Of a stretch of 64,000 bases of DNA, positions 52,212-60,738 are shown piece by piece. Numbering within the stretch: position 1 is the first letter of the stretch; each line of letters starts with the position of its first letter. The DNA is from HTCC5015 sp051747425. GTDB lineage: Bacteria; Pseudomonadota; Gammaproteobacteria; HTCC5015. The stretch lies in contig JBNJGD010000004.1 in assembly GCA_051747425.1 (NCBI GenBank), forward strand, positions 62,001 to 126,000. The letters run 5' to 3'. The translations under genes were made by a program, and so were the position numbers. The notes under the pieces were generated by a model. It was not told where the DNA came from and made no database searches. It saw only the letters and a program-made list of their open reading frames with translations.

Positions 52212-54503
52212 TCACTCGTTGTAGAAGGTGTCGTTGTTGTTGGCCATATCGACCAGGATTTGCGCCGGCGTAAAGTGCTCACCGTGGCGCGAGGCCAGCT
52301 CTTCGAGCTTGGCGACCGAGGCCTTCAGGCCCAGGCTGTCCATGTAGCGGAAGGGACCACCCAGGAAGGGCGGGAAGCCCAGACCAAAGATGGCGCCGAT
52401 GTCGCCGTGCATGGGCTGCTGGATAATGCCCTCCTGCAGGCAGAAAGCCGCCTCGTTGATCATCATCCAGGTGCAGCGGTCGGCGGCCGCCACCAGATCC
52501 GGATTCTTCCAGGGAGTGACATTCATGGCGTCAAAGACTTCCTGGTTGACCGGCTTGCCCTTCACATCTTTTCCGTAGAGGTAAAAGCCCTTGCCCGCCT
52601 TGCGGCCGAGAAAGCCCTTTTCGATCATGCGATCGGCGGCGTCGGGCGACTTCATGCGCTCGCCAAAGGCCGCCTCCAGCACCGGGCCCACCTTGGTGCC
52701 CACATCGATGCCGACTTCGTCCAGCAAGGTGATCGGGCCCACCGGATAGCCGAACTGCTGCAGGGCCTTGTCCAGCTCTTTCGGCCCAAAGCCTTCCAGC
52801 AACAGGCGGCTGGCTTCGTTCAAATAGGGCGCCAGAATCCGGGTGGTGTAAAAGCCGGGGCCGTCCTTGACCACGATCACCGTCTTGCCCTGGGCCTTGC
52901 CGAACTCGACACAGCCCTTGGTCACTTCGGGCGCCGTCTTGTCGGTGGTGATGATTTCCAGCAGCGGCATCTTTTCCACCGGGGAGAAGTAGTGCAGACC
53001 GATCACATTCTCGGGGCGCTTGGCCGCCTTGGCGATGTCGGTAATCGGAATCGACGAAGTATTGGAGGCAAAGATGGTATTTTCACTGCCGTGGGCCTCG
53101 GTGTCCTTGAGCATCTGGTGCTTGAGTCCGAGATCTTCAAAGACCGCTTCCACCACGAGGTCCAGGCTTTCAAAGCCGGTGTACTCGTCGGTGTAGGTCA
53201 CCTGGCGCTTGGCCGCGTCGGCGTCGAACTTCGACATGGCGCCGATTTTGGCGCGCTTATCGTAGTACTTGGCCACATACTGCACGCCATGGGACAGGCC
53301 CTTGGCGTCGCGGTCTTTCAGGCGAACCGGCAGCTTGGCCTTGGCCACGGTGTTGAGAGCAATGCCCGCGCCCATCAAACCGGCACCGAGCACACCCACG
53401 CGCTCTATCTTGCGCGTACCCACGCCCTCGCCGACGAAGGTTTCCTTCTTCAGCTCGTTGGTGGCGTGGAAGATACCGCGCAACTGTTTGGAGACATCGC
53501 TCATGGCCAGATCGCCAAAGGCCTTGGCCTCTTCGGCGTAGCCGGCCTGGATGCCGTCGGTAAAGCCCTTCTCTACCGCGCCGATAATGCGCTCGGGGGC
53601 GGGGTAGTTGCCGTAAGTCTTTTTGGCCGCCTGCTTGCGCGCCTGGTCAAAGACCACCTTGCGGCCGATGGGGTTTTTCTCCAGCGCCAGCTCCTGCAGC
53701 GCTTCCTGGGACAACTCCATGGACTTGTCCGGGCGCTTGGGTGAGGACTTCAGCGCCAGGGCGGCGGCGCGCTCTTCCAGCGCCTCGCTGCCAACGATCT
53801 GATCCACCAGACCCATCTTGAGGGCCTGCTTGGGCTTGAGCTGTCGGCCGGTAAGCATCAGGTCCAGCGCCTTGGGAATGCCCACCAGACGCGGCAGTCG
53901 CTGGGTGCCGCCGCCGGCGGGCAGCAGACCCAGCATGACTTCGGGCACGCCCAGGGCGGTGCTCTTGTGGCTGGAGGCCACGCGGTAGTGACAGGCCATG
54001 GCCAGTTCCAGACCACCGCCCAGGCAGGAGCCCTCAATCGCCGCCACCACGGGGATTTTCAGATCCTCCAGCGACTGGAAACCGCGCTGGCAGACCCGCG
54101 ACAGGTCCACCACCTCGGCGGCGGTTTTGACCTGGTCGAACAACTTGATATCGGCACCGGCGACAAACGAACCCGGCTTGGTCGAAATCACGACCACCCC
54201 TTTGAGTCCGGGCTGGCGCCGGATCTCGTTCATCACATTGTCCATCTCTTCGGCGAACTCGGCCTTCAGCGTATTCTGACTGTCACCGGGCACATTGATT
54301 TCCACCACGCCCACTTTGTCGTCGCGAACCCGCAACTGAAAGGCGCTGGTGTTGGCCGGTTTCGACGCGTTTTTGCGCGTGGCCGTTTTCTTGCTGGCCG
54401 TTTTTTTTGTCACTTTCTTCGTCACTTTTTTGCTCGCGCTCTTTTTGGCCGCCGACTTTTTCGTCGCGGCCTTCTTGCTGGCTTGTTTCTGTTCTTCGCT
54501 CAT
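52212..54503 (-). CDS. fadJ: Fatty acid oxidation complex alpha subunit FadJ with histone-like N-terminal tail
   Basis: A 763-residue multifunctional enzyme: enoyl-CoA hydratase domain (about 52-250, with GSCLGGGLELAMACHYR), NAD-binding 3-hydroxyacyl-CoA dehydrogenase domain (GAGLMGAGIA, about 365) and two C-terminal dehydrogenase domains. The first 50 residues are an added tail of Lys, Ala, Ser and Thr (repeated KKxxxKK), like histone H1-like tails such as AlgP and not usual in FadJ (E. coli 714 residues). The ATG at 54503 starts 10 bp after fadI. FadJ and FadI form the second-round beta-oxidation complex. Confidence 0.92.
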   Translation of the reverse strand: MSEEQKQASKKAATKKSAAKKSASKKVTKKVTKKTASKKTATRKNASKPANTSAFQLRVRDDKVGVVEINVPGDSQNTLKAEFAEEMDNVMNEIRRQPGLKGVVVISTKPGSFVAGADIKLFDQVKTAAEVVDLSRVCQRGFQSLEDLKIPVVAAIEGSCLGGGLELAMACHYRVASSHKSTALGVPEVMLGLLPAGGGTQRLPRLVGIPKALDLMLTGRQLKPKQALKMGLVDQIVGSEALEERAAALALKSSPKRPDKSMELSQEALQELALEKNPIGRKVVFDQARKQAAKKTYGNYPAPERIIGAVEKGFTDGIQAGYAEEAKAFGDLAMSDVSKQLRGIFHATNELKKETFVGEGVGTRKIERVGVLGAGLMGAGIALNTVAKAKLPVRLKDRDAKGLSHGVQYVAKYYDKRAKIGAMSKFDADAAKRQVTYTDEYTGFESLDLVVEAVFEDLGLKHQMLKDTEAHGSENTIFASNTSSIPITDIAKAAKRPENVIGLHYFSPVEKMPLLEIITTDKTAPEVTKGCVEFGKAQGKTVIVVKDGPGFYTTRILAPYLNEASRLLLEGFGPKELDKALQQFGYPVGPITLLDEVGIDVGTKVGPVLEAAFGERMKSPDAADRMIEKGFLGRKAGKGFYLYGKDVKGKPVNQEVFDAMNVTPWKNPDLVAAADRCTWMMINEAAFCLQEGIIQQPMHGDIGAIFGLGFPPFLGGPFRYMDSLGLKASVAKLEELASRHGEHFTPAQILVDMANNNDTFYNE

Positions 54504-54513
54504 TACAGGCTCC

Positions 54514-55818
54514 TTATTCGGCTTCGAGTACCATGGCGGCACCGATGCCGCCGGCGGCACAGGCGGTGGTCAGGCCAATGCCGCCACCGCGTCGCTTGAG
54601 TTCGTGGATGGACTGGCTGATCACCCGGGTGCCGGTGGCACCGAAGGGGTGACCATAGGCAATGGAGCCGCCGTTCACATTGAGGATGTCGCGGTTGACC
54701 TCGCCCACGGCCTTCTTCAGGCCCAGGGTGGATTTCGCGTACTCATCGGACTCCAGCCCGCGGATATTGCAGGCCACCTGGCCGGCAAAGGCCTCGTGCA
54801 TATCGATCAGGCTCATGTCGCTCAGTTTGAGACCGGCGCGCTCCAGCGCCACCGGCGCGGCCAGCACGGGGCCCATCAGCAGGTCTTCCTTGGGCGTCTT
54901 GGCGGCGAAGGCGTAGGAGCGGATATAACCCAGGGGCTCGTAACCCAGGGCCTTGGCCTTTTCCTCGCTCATCAGCAACACCGCCGAGGCGCCATCGGTG
55001 AGCGGGCTGGCGTTGCCGGCAGTGACCGTGCCCGTCACCCGGTCAAAGGCCGGCTTGAGTTTGCTGTAACCACTGCGCTCGGAGTTCTTGCGCACCAGGT
55101 TGTCGTCCTTGAGGGGCGTGGCGTCCGGCGGCAGGAAGGCGGTCATCACCTGGCTGTCCAGATAGCCCTCGGCCCAGGCGCGGGCAGCGCCGCTGTGGGA
55201 GGCGTGGGCGATGTCGTCCTGCTCTTCGCGACTGACGCCCCACTTCTTGACCATCTTCTCGCAGCTCTGGCCCATGGTTTCACCCACCGAGTACTCGGTA
55301 ATCGACGGCGCCTGGGGCAGGATGTCCTTGCCGCGCAGCTGGCTCAGCAGCTTGATGCGCTGCTTGGCGGTTTTGGCAAAGCTGACATCGCGCATGATCT
55401 TGGAGAACTTTGCCGACATGGGCAGACGCGCCGACGAGGTGGAGTCGGTTCCGCCGGCGATCACGATCTCGGCATTGCCCGCCAGAATCGACTCGGCGCC
55501 GTTGGCCACGGTCTGGAAGCTGGTGGCACAGGCGCGGGTAATGGAGTAAGCATCCAGGTCGTCCATGCCGCAGGCCAAGGCCACTTCCCGGGCGATAAAC
55601 GGCGCCTCGGGGATCATCACGGTCATGCCGTAGACCAGCTGGTCCACATCGTCCTGGGAGAGGTTATTGCGGGCCATCAGCTCGGACACCACCATGGCGC
55701 CCAGATCGATGGCATTGAGATCATCAAAGTGCGTGGCAATGCGCGCAAACGGCGTACGCAAACCATCGACAATAGCGATGCGCCCGGTGCGCGAAGAAGA
55801 CAGTGTGTTCTTTGGCAT
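54514..55818 (-). CDS. fadI: 3-ketoacyl-CoA thiolase FadI
   Basis: A 434-residue thiolase that cleaves 3-ketoacyl-CoA to acetyl-CoA. The nucleophile is Cys97 (RACATSFQ), the C-terminal GHPFGATG supplies the catalytic histidine, and TTACAAGG carries the second cysteine. The length fits FadI (E. coli 436). The upstream 580-codon open frame extends into repeat DNA without thiolase similarity; the ATG at 55818 fits. It is the first gene of the operon, with its promoter in the gap upstream. Confidence 0.94.
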   Translation of the reverse strand: MPKNTLSSSRTGRIAIVDGLRTPFARIATHFDDLNAIDLGAMVVSELMARNNLSQDDVDQLVYGMTVMIPEAPFIAREVALACGMDDLDAYSITRACATSFQTVANGAESILAGNAEIVIAGGTDSTSSARLPMSAKFSKIMRDVSFAKTAKQRIKLLSQLRGKDILPQAPSITEYSVGETMGQSCEKMVKKWGVSREEQDDIAHASHSGAARAWAEGYLDSQVMTAFLPPDATPLKDDNLVRKNSERSGYSKLKPAFDRVTGTVTAGNASPLTDGASAVLLMSEEKAKALGYEPLGYIRSYAFAAKTPKEDLLMGPVLAAPVALERAGLKLSDMSLIDMHEAFAGQVACNIRGLESDEYAKSTLGLKKAVGEVNRDILNVNGGSIAYGHPFGATGTRVISQSIHELKRRGGGIGLTTACAAGGIGAAMVLEAE

Positions 55819-56015
55819 AACAACCTCAAGGGGGTAATAAAAACAGTAAAACCCACAAACGGAACCTGGCCCCGCTTGTGCGCTGCACAAAACCCTACTT
55901 TGTGCCGCACAGCCCCCATCGACAATGACCAAAACTGCCACCCCAACCGGCAAAAACCACCAAACCCCAAACACACACGACAAACCCTCACCAAACGCGC
56001 CAAAGCACTCTTCCC

Positions 56016-56280
56016 TGTCATTGCGAGCCCAAGGCGAAGCAATCTGCGTAAGACAAGCGGTAGGGTGCGGTAGGAGCGGCGACCCCGCCACCCACGTAGG
56101 TCGGACTTCAGTCCGACAGTGCCCCGTCATCGCGAGGAGGAGAAGCCGACGCGGCGATCTGCCGAACAAAGAATTTACCTGCGGGAATAAAACACAGAGC
56201 CCCCAGAGGCCACAGAGCACACCGAGTTTTTCCGGCGTCATCACCGGAAGCCGCAAAGCGGCTATCCGGAATCACCCACG
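56016..56280. repeat. Cluster of dispersed repeat modules
   Basis: D-type units TCATTGCGAGCC...GAAGCAATCTGCG (56018-56050) and GTCATCGCGAGG...GCGGCGATCTGCC (56126-56163); a GTCGGACTTCAGTCCGAC hairpin (56098-56120); CACAGAG units (56191-56219); and B hairpin CCGGAAGCCGC...GCGGCTATCCGGAA (56245-56276). Only one orientation of CACAGAG is present. Confidence 0.8.
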
Positions 56281-56283
56281 ACC

Positions 56284-56312
56284 TTGCCTAAAGTACACAT
56301 CGTGTGTATATT
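56284..56312 (+). promoter_or_regulatory. hicAB promoter with palindromic operator
   Basis: A -35 TTGCCT (56284-56289) and -10 TATATT (56307-56312) are spaced by 17 bp. The perfect palindrome TACACA-TCG-TGTGTA (56294-56308) covers the spacer and the start of the -10, ideal for repression by HicB. The predicted transcript start falls at the hicA ATG. Confidence 0.65.
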
Positions 56313-56318
56313 TAACCA

Positions 56319-56510
56319 ATGGATAGCCGAACGCTTCTCAAGGAACTGAGAAAGGACGGGTGGGTTGTGGTGCGCTCTCGAGGCAGCCACCACCAGCTAA
56401 AACACCCGATCAAGAAGGGGCTTGTCACGCTCCCCCACCCCAAAAAAGAGCTTCCGAAGGGCACCGTGGCAAGCATTAAAAGACAAGCCGGTCTGCAGGC
56501 CCGGAGGTAA
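56319..56510 (+). CDS. hicA: HicA-family mRNA interferase toxin
   Basis: A 63-residue HicA toxin of the dsRNA-binding-like fold, which cleaves mRNA when free. It begins MDSRTLLKELRKDGW and carries the family GSHH motif (catalytic His24) followed by KHP and LPKGTVASI. There is no Shine-Dalgarno, and the start lies at the predicted transcription start, so the message may be leaderless. HicB follows after 2 bp, and its strong ribosome site lies at the hicA end. Confidence 0.93.
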   Translation: MDSRTLLKELRKDGWVVVRSRGSHHQLKHPIKKGLVTLPHPKKELPKGTVASIKRQAGLQARR

Positions 56511-56512
56511 GC

Positions 56513-56917
56513 ATGTTAATTCCAGTCGCCATTCACAAAGAGAAAGACAGCGCCTACGGAGTCATCGTGCCCGACCTGCCCGGCTGCCACTCTGCCGGAG
56601 ACACACTGGACGAAGCCATTGAAAACGCCCGGGAGGCCATCGAGTTTCACATCGAAGGGCTGATTCTGGAGAGCGAGCCCCTGCCGGAATGGCATCCACT
56701 CCAACACCACAAACAGTCCGGCCAGTACGAAGACGCCGAAGCCTGGGTCCTCATCGACCTGGACCTCACCAAATACTCCAGCGCCATCAAGCGCATCAAT
56801 ATCACAGTGCCCGAATTCGTACTGAACCAAATCGATCAATACTCCAAATCCGTCGGCAAATCCCGCTCCAGCGTCCTCACCGAAGGCGCCCTGCAACTGG
56901 TCACCCGCAAACAATAA
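56513..56917 (+). CDS. hicB: HicB-family antitoxin with ribbon-helix-helix domain
   Basis: A 134-residue antitoxin. The N-terminal RNase H-like HicB domain (about 1-70, with VIVPDLPGCHSAGDTLDEAIENAREA) binds HicA, and the C-terminal ribbon-helix-helix (about 84-128, RINITVPEFVLNQID, KSRSSVLTEGAL) would bind the operator upstream of hicA. A strong GGAGG precedes the ATG, favouring more antitoxin than toxin. Confidence 0.94.
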   Translation: MLIPVAIHKEKDSAYGVIVPDLPGCHSAGDTLDEAIENAREAIEFHIEGLILESEPLPEWHPLQHHKQSGQYEDAEAWVLIDLDLTKYSSAIKRINITVPEFVLNQIDQYSKSVGKSRSSVLTEGALQLVTRKQ

Positions 56918-56924
56918 TTCGAAC

Positions 56925-57123
56925 CTACCTGTAGGTCGGACTTCAGTCCGACAAGGTACTGGCCTACAAGAATAAAAACACAGAGCACCCAGAGGCCACA
57001 GAGAGCACAGAGTTTTTCGGCGTCATTCCGGAAGCCGCCCAGCGGCTATCCGGAATCTCCCCTCCAATGCCCGGCGAAAAGCCGAAACCACCTATCCCTC
57101 CCCTCTCCCATTTCGGGAGAGGG
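56925..57123. repeat. Repeat cluster after hicB
   Basis: GTCGGACTTCAGTCCGAC hairpin (56935-56952), CACAGAG units (56978-57012, one orientation), B hairpin ATTCCGGAAGCCG...CGGCTATCCGGAAT (57023-57058) and the 9-bp hairpin CCCTCTCCC/GGGAGAGGG (57101-57123). The first three units mirror the order before hicA, so hicAB is flanked by the same modules. Confidence 0.82.
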
Positions 57124-57195
57124 GCCGGGGAAGAGGGCAAACGACACAAACTGACGCAAAGCCGTCTAAACTGGAACAAAACGGGAGGAAACGCC

Positions 57196-57516
57196 ATGAA
57201 CGAACTGGAAACCCTCAAACTGAAACACTTCCAAAGAGCCATCGCCCGCGCCCGGGAAGAAATCGGCGACACCTACAGCACCGGCAGCTTCAGCGACGCC
57301 AAATCCGCCATCTACGCCCTGCCCAATGTGCTGGACAGGCTGGGCCTGGCCGACTTCGCCCTCCACGACGAACTCAAGGCCCTGGCCCGGGAATGCTGGG
57401 ACGCCATGCACCGCACCGAAGACGGCGGCGACGATGTCTACGCCAGAGCCGGCCGCTGCGGGCAGGCAGTAGGCGTGTTAATGAGAAGAGTCGAAGCGAT
57501 ACTGGAAGCCGGATAA
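57196..57516 (+). CDS. Hypothetical soluble protein
   Basis: A 106-residue protein from an ATG with GGGAGGAA upstream. It is mainly helical with regions rich in Ala and Arg (HFQRAIARAREEIGDTYSTG; AFHDELKALARECWDAMHRTEDGGDD). No membrane segment, signal peptide or metal cluster is seen. I do not recognise a family. It lies alone between hicAB and the cassette-like region. GC content is as in the core genes. Confidence 0.6.
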   Translation: MNELETLKLKHFQRAIARAREEIGDTYSTGSFSDAKSAIYALPNVLDRLGLADFALHDELKALARECWDAMHRTEDGGDDVYARAGRCGQAVGVLMRRVEAILEAG

Positions 57517-57682
57517 CCTCCACTCCCTTGATTCATCAACAGCACCTCCTGTGCTAAATTAAAACCTGAATGGCAGGGAAACACCTGAATTACAGCACTT
57601 CCCCAAAATATTTCGAATAAAAACAAGACACTACGGAAAATGTACTCCCTACTTTAACGGCCTGGCGGCCGCGAACTTAACT

Positions 57683-57689
57683 GTTATGT
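57683..57689 (+). promoter_or_regulatory. Possible attC end (GTTATGT) before the small membrane gene
   Basis: GTTATGT resembles the GTTRRRY core that ends an attC site and would mark the start of a gene cassette. The upstream half of a matching attC is not clear, so this end is tentative. Confidence 0.3.
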
Positions 57690-57704
57690 ACTAATCACCA
57701 CCAA

Positions 57705-57983
57705 ATGGAAATGAATATGAAAGAGTCAAAGAGCTACAACGACCTACCCTCTTACATTCTTGTCATATTAGGCTTTTGCTCAACATTTGTTGCGTCTTAT
57801 AGCGGGTGGATTCTTGGCAAGGGTACGCCTATGTTTTACGAAACGGCCGTTCAAGCTCAGTCTCTAGGTATTAAGGGTAGTGTCGTTGCCTTAATGTTGG
57901 TAAGCGTATTTTTAATATTTTCTTGCTTTTCATTTATTGCAAATACATGCCGTAAAACTCTACAAGAGCGGCATTTTGCTTAG
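57705..57983 (+). CDS. Small two-helix membrane protein in a cassette-like module
   Basis: A 92-residue protein with two hydrophobic segments (about 16-37 and 58-80) and a basic end. Two further in-frame ATGs follow within the first five codons, so the true start is uncertain. Base composition is clearly less GC-rich than the flanking genes, a sign of transfer. An attC-like site begins 2 bp after its stop. Family not recognised. Confidence 0.6.
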   Translation: MEMNMKESKSYNDLPSYILVILGFCSTFVASYSGWILGKGTPMFYETAVQAQSLGIKGSVVALMLVSVFLIFSCFSFIANTCRKTLQERHFA

Positions 57984-57984
57984 C

Positions 57985-58080
57985 GCATAACAACTGGCTC
58001 AATTTTTCCGGGCGCATTAACGCGCCATTCGCCGGACAGCCCACACTACGTTTCGGCTGCCGTTTAGCAAATCGTTAGAT
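57985..58080 (+). repeat. attC-like integron recombination site
   Basis: The 96-bp element begins GCATAAC and ends GTTAGAT (consensus GTTRRRY). The outer parts are imperfect inverted repeats: TAAC at each end, then GGCTCAA against TTTAGCAA. The central part has GGGCGC...GCGCC and CCGG...CCGG stems. This matches an attC layout of R and L boxes around a variable hairpin, but pairing is imperfect and no integron integrase lies in the window. Confidence 0.5.
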
Positions 58081-58093
58081 TCTTGGGTATGTC

Positions 58094-58552
58094 ATGGAGT
58101 TATCTACAGCTCAAATAGGCAAATGCGGTGAACTTCTAGTTCAGTACCGTCTCCTTTTATGCGGGATAGAGTCTGCTCCAATGAGCACCGACACAGGCGT
58201 TGATCTTGTTGCTTTCTCACCCAAGGATGGAGACGCTCGAACAATACAGGTGAAGAGCAATCATAAAGCGAAACCGGGTGGTGGCGCCGGTAAGGCCGCT
58301 CTTGATTGGTGGCTACGTGAGGATTCTCCCGCTGAGCTTGTCGCTTTTGTTGATCTATCTAGCGAACAAGTCTGGCTAATGACCCACGCAGAGGTTGTGC
58401 AATTCGCACAACAACGATCAGGAGGCCGTTTTCATTTGTATATGTATACTGACCCAACGGCACAACCAAGGAAGAAGGAGCGTCTGAGCCATCAATGGGA
58501 ATTCCAGCGATTTCTTCTTGAGAATCATGTGCACAACACATTTAAAATTTAA
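58094..58552 (+). CDS. PD-(D/E)xK nuclease-like protein
   Basis: A 152-residue protein. Glu13 in GKCGELLVQYRLL, Asp37 in DTGVDLVAF and QVK at 52-54 match the E...D...(E/Q)xK active-site order of the PD-(D/E)xK nuclease fold. No partner domain is present, so it could be a stand-alone nuclease or an accessory to the neighbouring restriction system. Composition is less GC-rich than the core. It begins 13 bp after the attC-like site, as a cassette gene would. Confidence 0.65.
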   Translation: MELSTAQIGKCGELLVQYRLLLCGIESAPMSTDTGVDLVAFSPKDGDARTIQVKSNHKAKPGGGAGKAALDWWLREDSPAELVAFVDLSSEQVWLMTHAEVVQFAQQRSGGRFHLYMYTDPTAQPRKKERLSHQWEFQRFLLENHVHNTFKI

Positions 58553-58610
58553 CCAGTACAGGGCAAGCCAGTGATACTTATCACATCGCACACCTGCTGC
58601 TTGCACGATA
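58545..58610 (+). repeat. Possible degenerate attC after the nuclease gene
   Basis: ATTTAAC at 58545 fits the RYYYAAC half of an attC; it is followed by GGCAAGC, the palindrome GTGATA-CT-TATCAC and GCTTGC, which make an imperfect hairpin. No closing GTTRRRY is found before hsdM, so the site is at best a remnant. Confidence 0.3.
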
Positions 58611-58638
58611 CATACAACTAGAGAAAACAGGGTAAACA

Positions 58639-60738
58639 TTGAATAAAGAACAATTGAAGCAACTGGAAGACGACCTCTGGGCCGCGGCAGACAACCTGCG
58701 CGCCAATTCAGATCTCAAAGCCTCGGAATACAGCACGCCCGTACTGGGGCTGATCTTCCTCAAGTTTGCCGATATCAACTACCGGCGCCATGAAGAAGCC
58801 ATTCTCAAGGAATACCAGAAGCTCAAAGGCGGTCGCCGGGAAAAGTCGCTGAATGAAATCGCGGTGGCCAAGTGCGGCTTTTACCTGCCGGATCATGCCC
58901 GCTACAGCCACCTGCTCAACCTGCCCGAGAGCCAGGACATCGCCAAGGCCATTGAAAAAGCGATGGAGGCCATCGAGGAGTACAAGCCCGAGCTGCAGGG
59001 CAGCCTGCCCAAGGACGAGTATTACCGGCTGACCCGCACCCAGGAAACCAAACTGCTGCCCTTTGATCTGCTGCGTCAGTTCGACAATATCCCGGACGAC
59101 GCCACCGGTGATGTTTTTGGGCAAATCTATGAATACTTCCTGGGCAAGTTTGCCCTGTCCGAGGGCCAGGGCGGGGGGGAGTTCTTTACCCCGCGTTCCG
59201 TGGTGCGGCTGATGGTGGAAATCATCGAGCCCCACGGCGGCACCGTGTTCGACCCCGCCTGCGGCTCCGGCGGCATGTTTGTGCAATCGGCGCAGTTTAT
59301 TGAAAAGCACAAAGAAGAGTACGAAGCCCAGGGTGAAGACACCAGCGTGTTTGTCTCCGGGCAGGAAAAAAGCTCGGAAACGGTCAAGCTGGCGCGCATG
59401 AATCTGGCGGTCAACGGCCTGCGCGGGCAGATTCTGCAGGGCATCTCCTATTACGACGATCACTTCGATTCTTTCGGCCATTTTGACTACGTACTGGCCA
59501 ATCCGCCGTTCAATGTCGATGAAGTGTCGCTTTCCGGGGTGGAAAAAGACCCGCGCTTCAACACCTACGGCATCCCGCGCAAAAAGACCAAGGCGAAAAA
59601 ATCCGAACAGGGCAAGGAGACGGTGCCCAACGCCAACTATTTGTGGATCAACCTGTTCGCCACTTCGCTGCGCGAGCCGGACCACAAGCACCCCGGTGGC
59701 CGGGCAGCACTGGTCATGGCCAACTCCGCCTCGGATGCGCGCCACTCCGAGGCGGATATCCGTAAGACGCTGATCGAAAACAATCTCATCTACGGCATGC
59801 TCACCCTGCCGTCGAACATGTTCTACACCGTCACCTTGCCTGCCACTCTGTGGTTCTTCGATAAGGGCAAGACGGACGAGCGCATCCTGTTTATCGATGC
59901 GCGCAATATCTTTACTCCTATCGACCGCGCTCACCGCGAATTCTCGGAAGAGCAGATCCAGAACATCGCCATGATCAGCCGCCTGCACAAGGGCCGCCGC
60001 GAAGAGTTTATTGCGCTTATCGATCGCTATTTCGAGCAGGGCATGGCGCGCCTGGCGGAGAACCAGAAACAGGTGGAGTCGGTGGCCGAACAACTATTGG
60101 CGGTTTTAGATGATAAGGCTGGTGAACAAGCCGTGGCCAGTTTGGTGGACACCTGGAAAGGCCTCGCGCCCCTGCAAAAAGCCTGGGCCGCCTACCAGAA
60201 AAAACACACGGCCAAGGCAACGGCCGATAAAAAGAACTGCGCCCAGCACGAGCTGCGAGCCACCTTCGATCCCTTCTTCACCGCCCTGCACGACAACCTT
60301 AAACAGATCGACAAGGCCGTGCGCCGACACGAAAAAGCCCAGGCGGAGGCCGCCAAACAGGCCAGCAAACGCCAGAGCAGTGATCGCGCCACCCGGCAAC
60401 TGAGAGCCGCGCTGGAAGAACTGCATAAGGAAGTGAAAAACGCCGAAAGCAGCTTTGGCCATATTCTCTGGTTGCAGGAACGCTTCCCCGAGGCGCAATA
60501 CGAGGATGTGACCGGTCTGTGCAAACTGGCCGATCTGGACGAAGTGAAAGAGCAGGACTATTCGCTGAATCCGGGGCGCTATGTGGGGGTGGTGATTGAG
60601 GAGGACGGTAAGACGGAGGAGGAGTTTGTGGATGAGTTTCTGAGCTTAGAGACTCAACTAAATGAACTGACTGAATCCGCTAAGGGGTTAGAGAATATAA
60701 TCTCTGCTAATATTAGATCAATCACGGGCGAAGCATGA
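58639..60738 (+). CDS. hsdM: Type I restriction-modification N6-adenine methylase
   Basis: A 699-residue methylase subunit. The HsdM N-terminal helical domain (about 8-140) is followed by the Rossmann-type domain with the SAM motif DPACGSG (205-211) and the catalytic NPPF (288-291). The C-terminal third (about 480-699) is a long, highly charged, helical extension absent from shorter HsdM proteins. The start is TTG at 58639, the first codon giving a full N terminus. Together with HsdS it methylates the recognition site. The stop overlaps hsdS by 4 bp. Confidence 0.95.
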   Translation: MNKEQLKQLEDDLWAAADNLRANSDLKASEYSTPVLGLIFLKFADINYRRHEEAILKEYQKLKGGRREKSLNEIAVAKCGFYLPDHARYSHLLNLPESQDIAKAIEKAMEAIEEYKPELQGSLPKDEYYRLTRTQETKLLPFDLLRQFDNIPDDATGDVFGQIYEYFLGKFALSEGQGGGEFFTPRSVVRLMVEIIEPHGGTVFDPACGSGGMFVQSAQFIEKHKEEYEAQGEDTSVFVSGQEKSSETVKLARMNLAVNGLRGQILQGISYYDDHFDSFGHFDYVLANPPFNVDEVSLSGVEKDPRFNTYGIPRKKTKAKKSEQGKETVPNANYLWINLFATSLREPDHKHPGGRAALVMANSASDARHSEADIRKTLIENNLIYGMLTLPSNMFYTVTLPATLWFFDKGKTDERILFIDARNIFTPIDRAHREFSEEQIQNIAMISRLHKGRREEFIALIDRYFEQGMARLAENQKQVESVAEQLLAVLDDKAGEQAVASLVDTWKGLAPLQKAWAAYQKKHTAKATADKKNCAQHELRATFDPFFTALHDNLKQIDKAVRRHEKAQAEAAKQASKRQSSDRATRQLRAALEELHKEVKNAESSFGHILWLQERFPEAQYEDVTGLCKLADLDEVKEQDYSLNPGRYVGVVIEEDGKTEEEFVDEFLSLETQLNELTESAKGLENIISANIRSITGEA

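Larger units (their letters stand above)
55819..56318. other. Gap: fadI promoter side, repeats and hicA promoter
   Basis: No gene is supported in these 500 bp. The first 190 bp should hold the fad operon promoter, though no FadR- or PsrA-like site was recognised. The rest is repeat DNA (56016-56280) and the hicA promoter. Confidence 0.75.

Noticed and set aside
54349..56073. A 574-codon forward open frame across fadI and the fadJ 5' part
   Set aside because: It is antisense to well-supported enzymes; its product has no recognisable domain and runs into repeat DNA.
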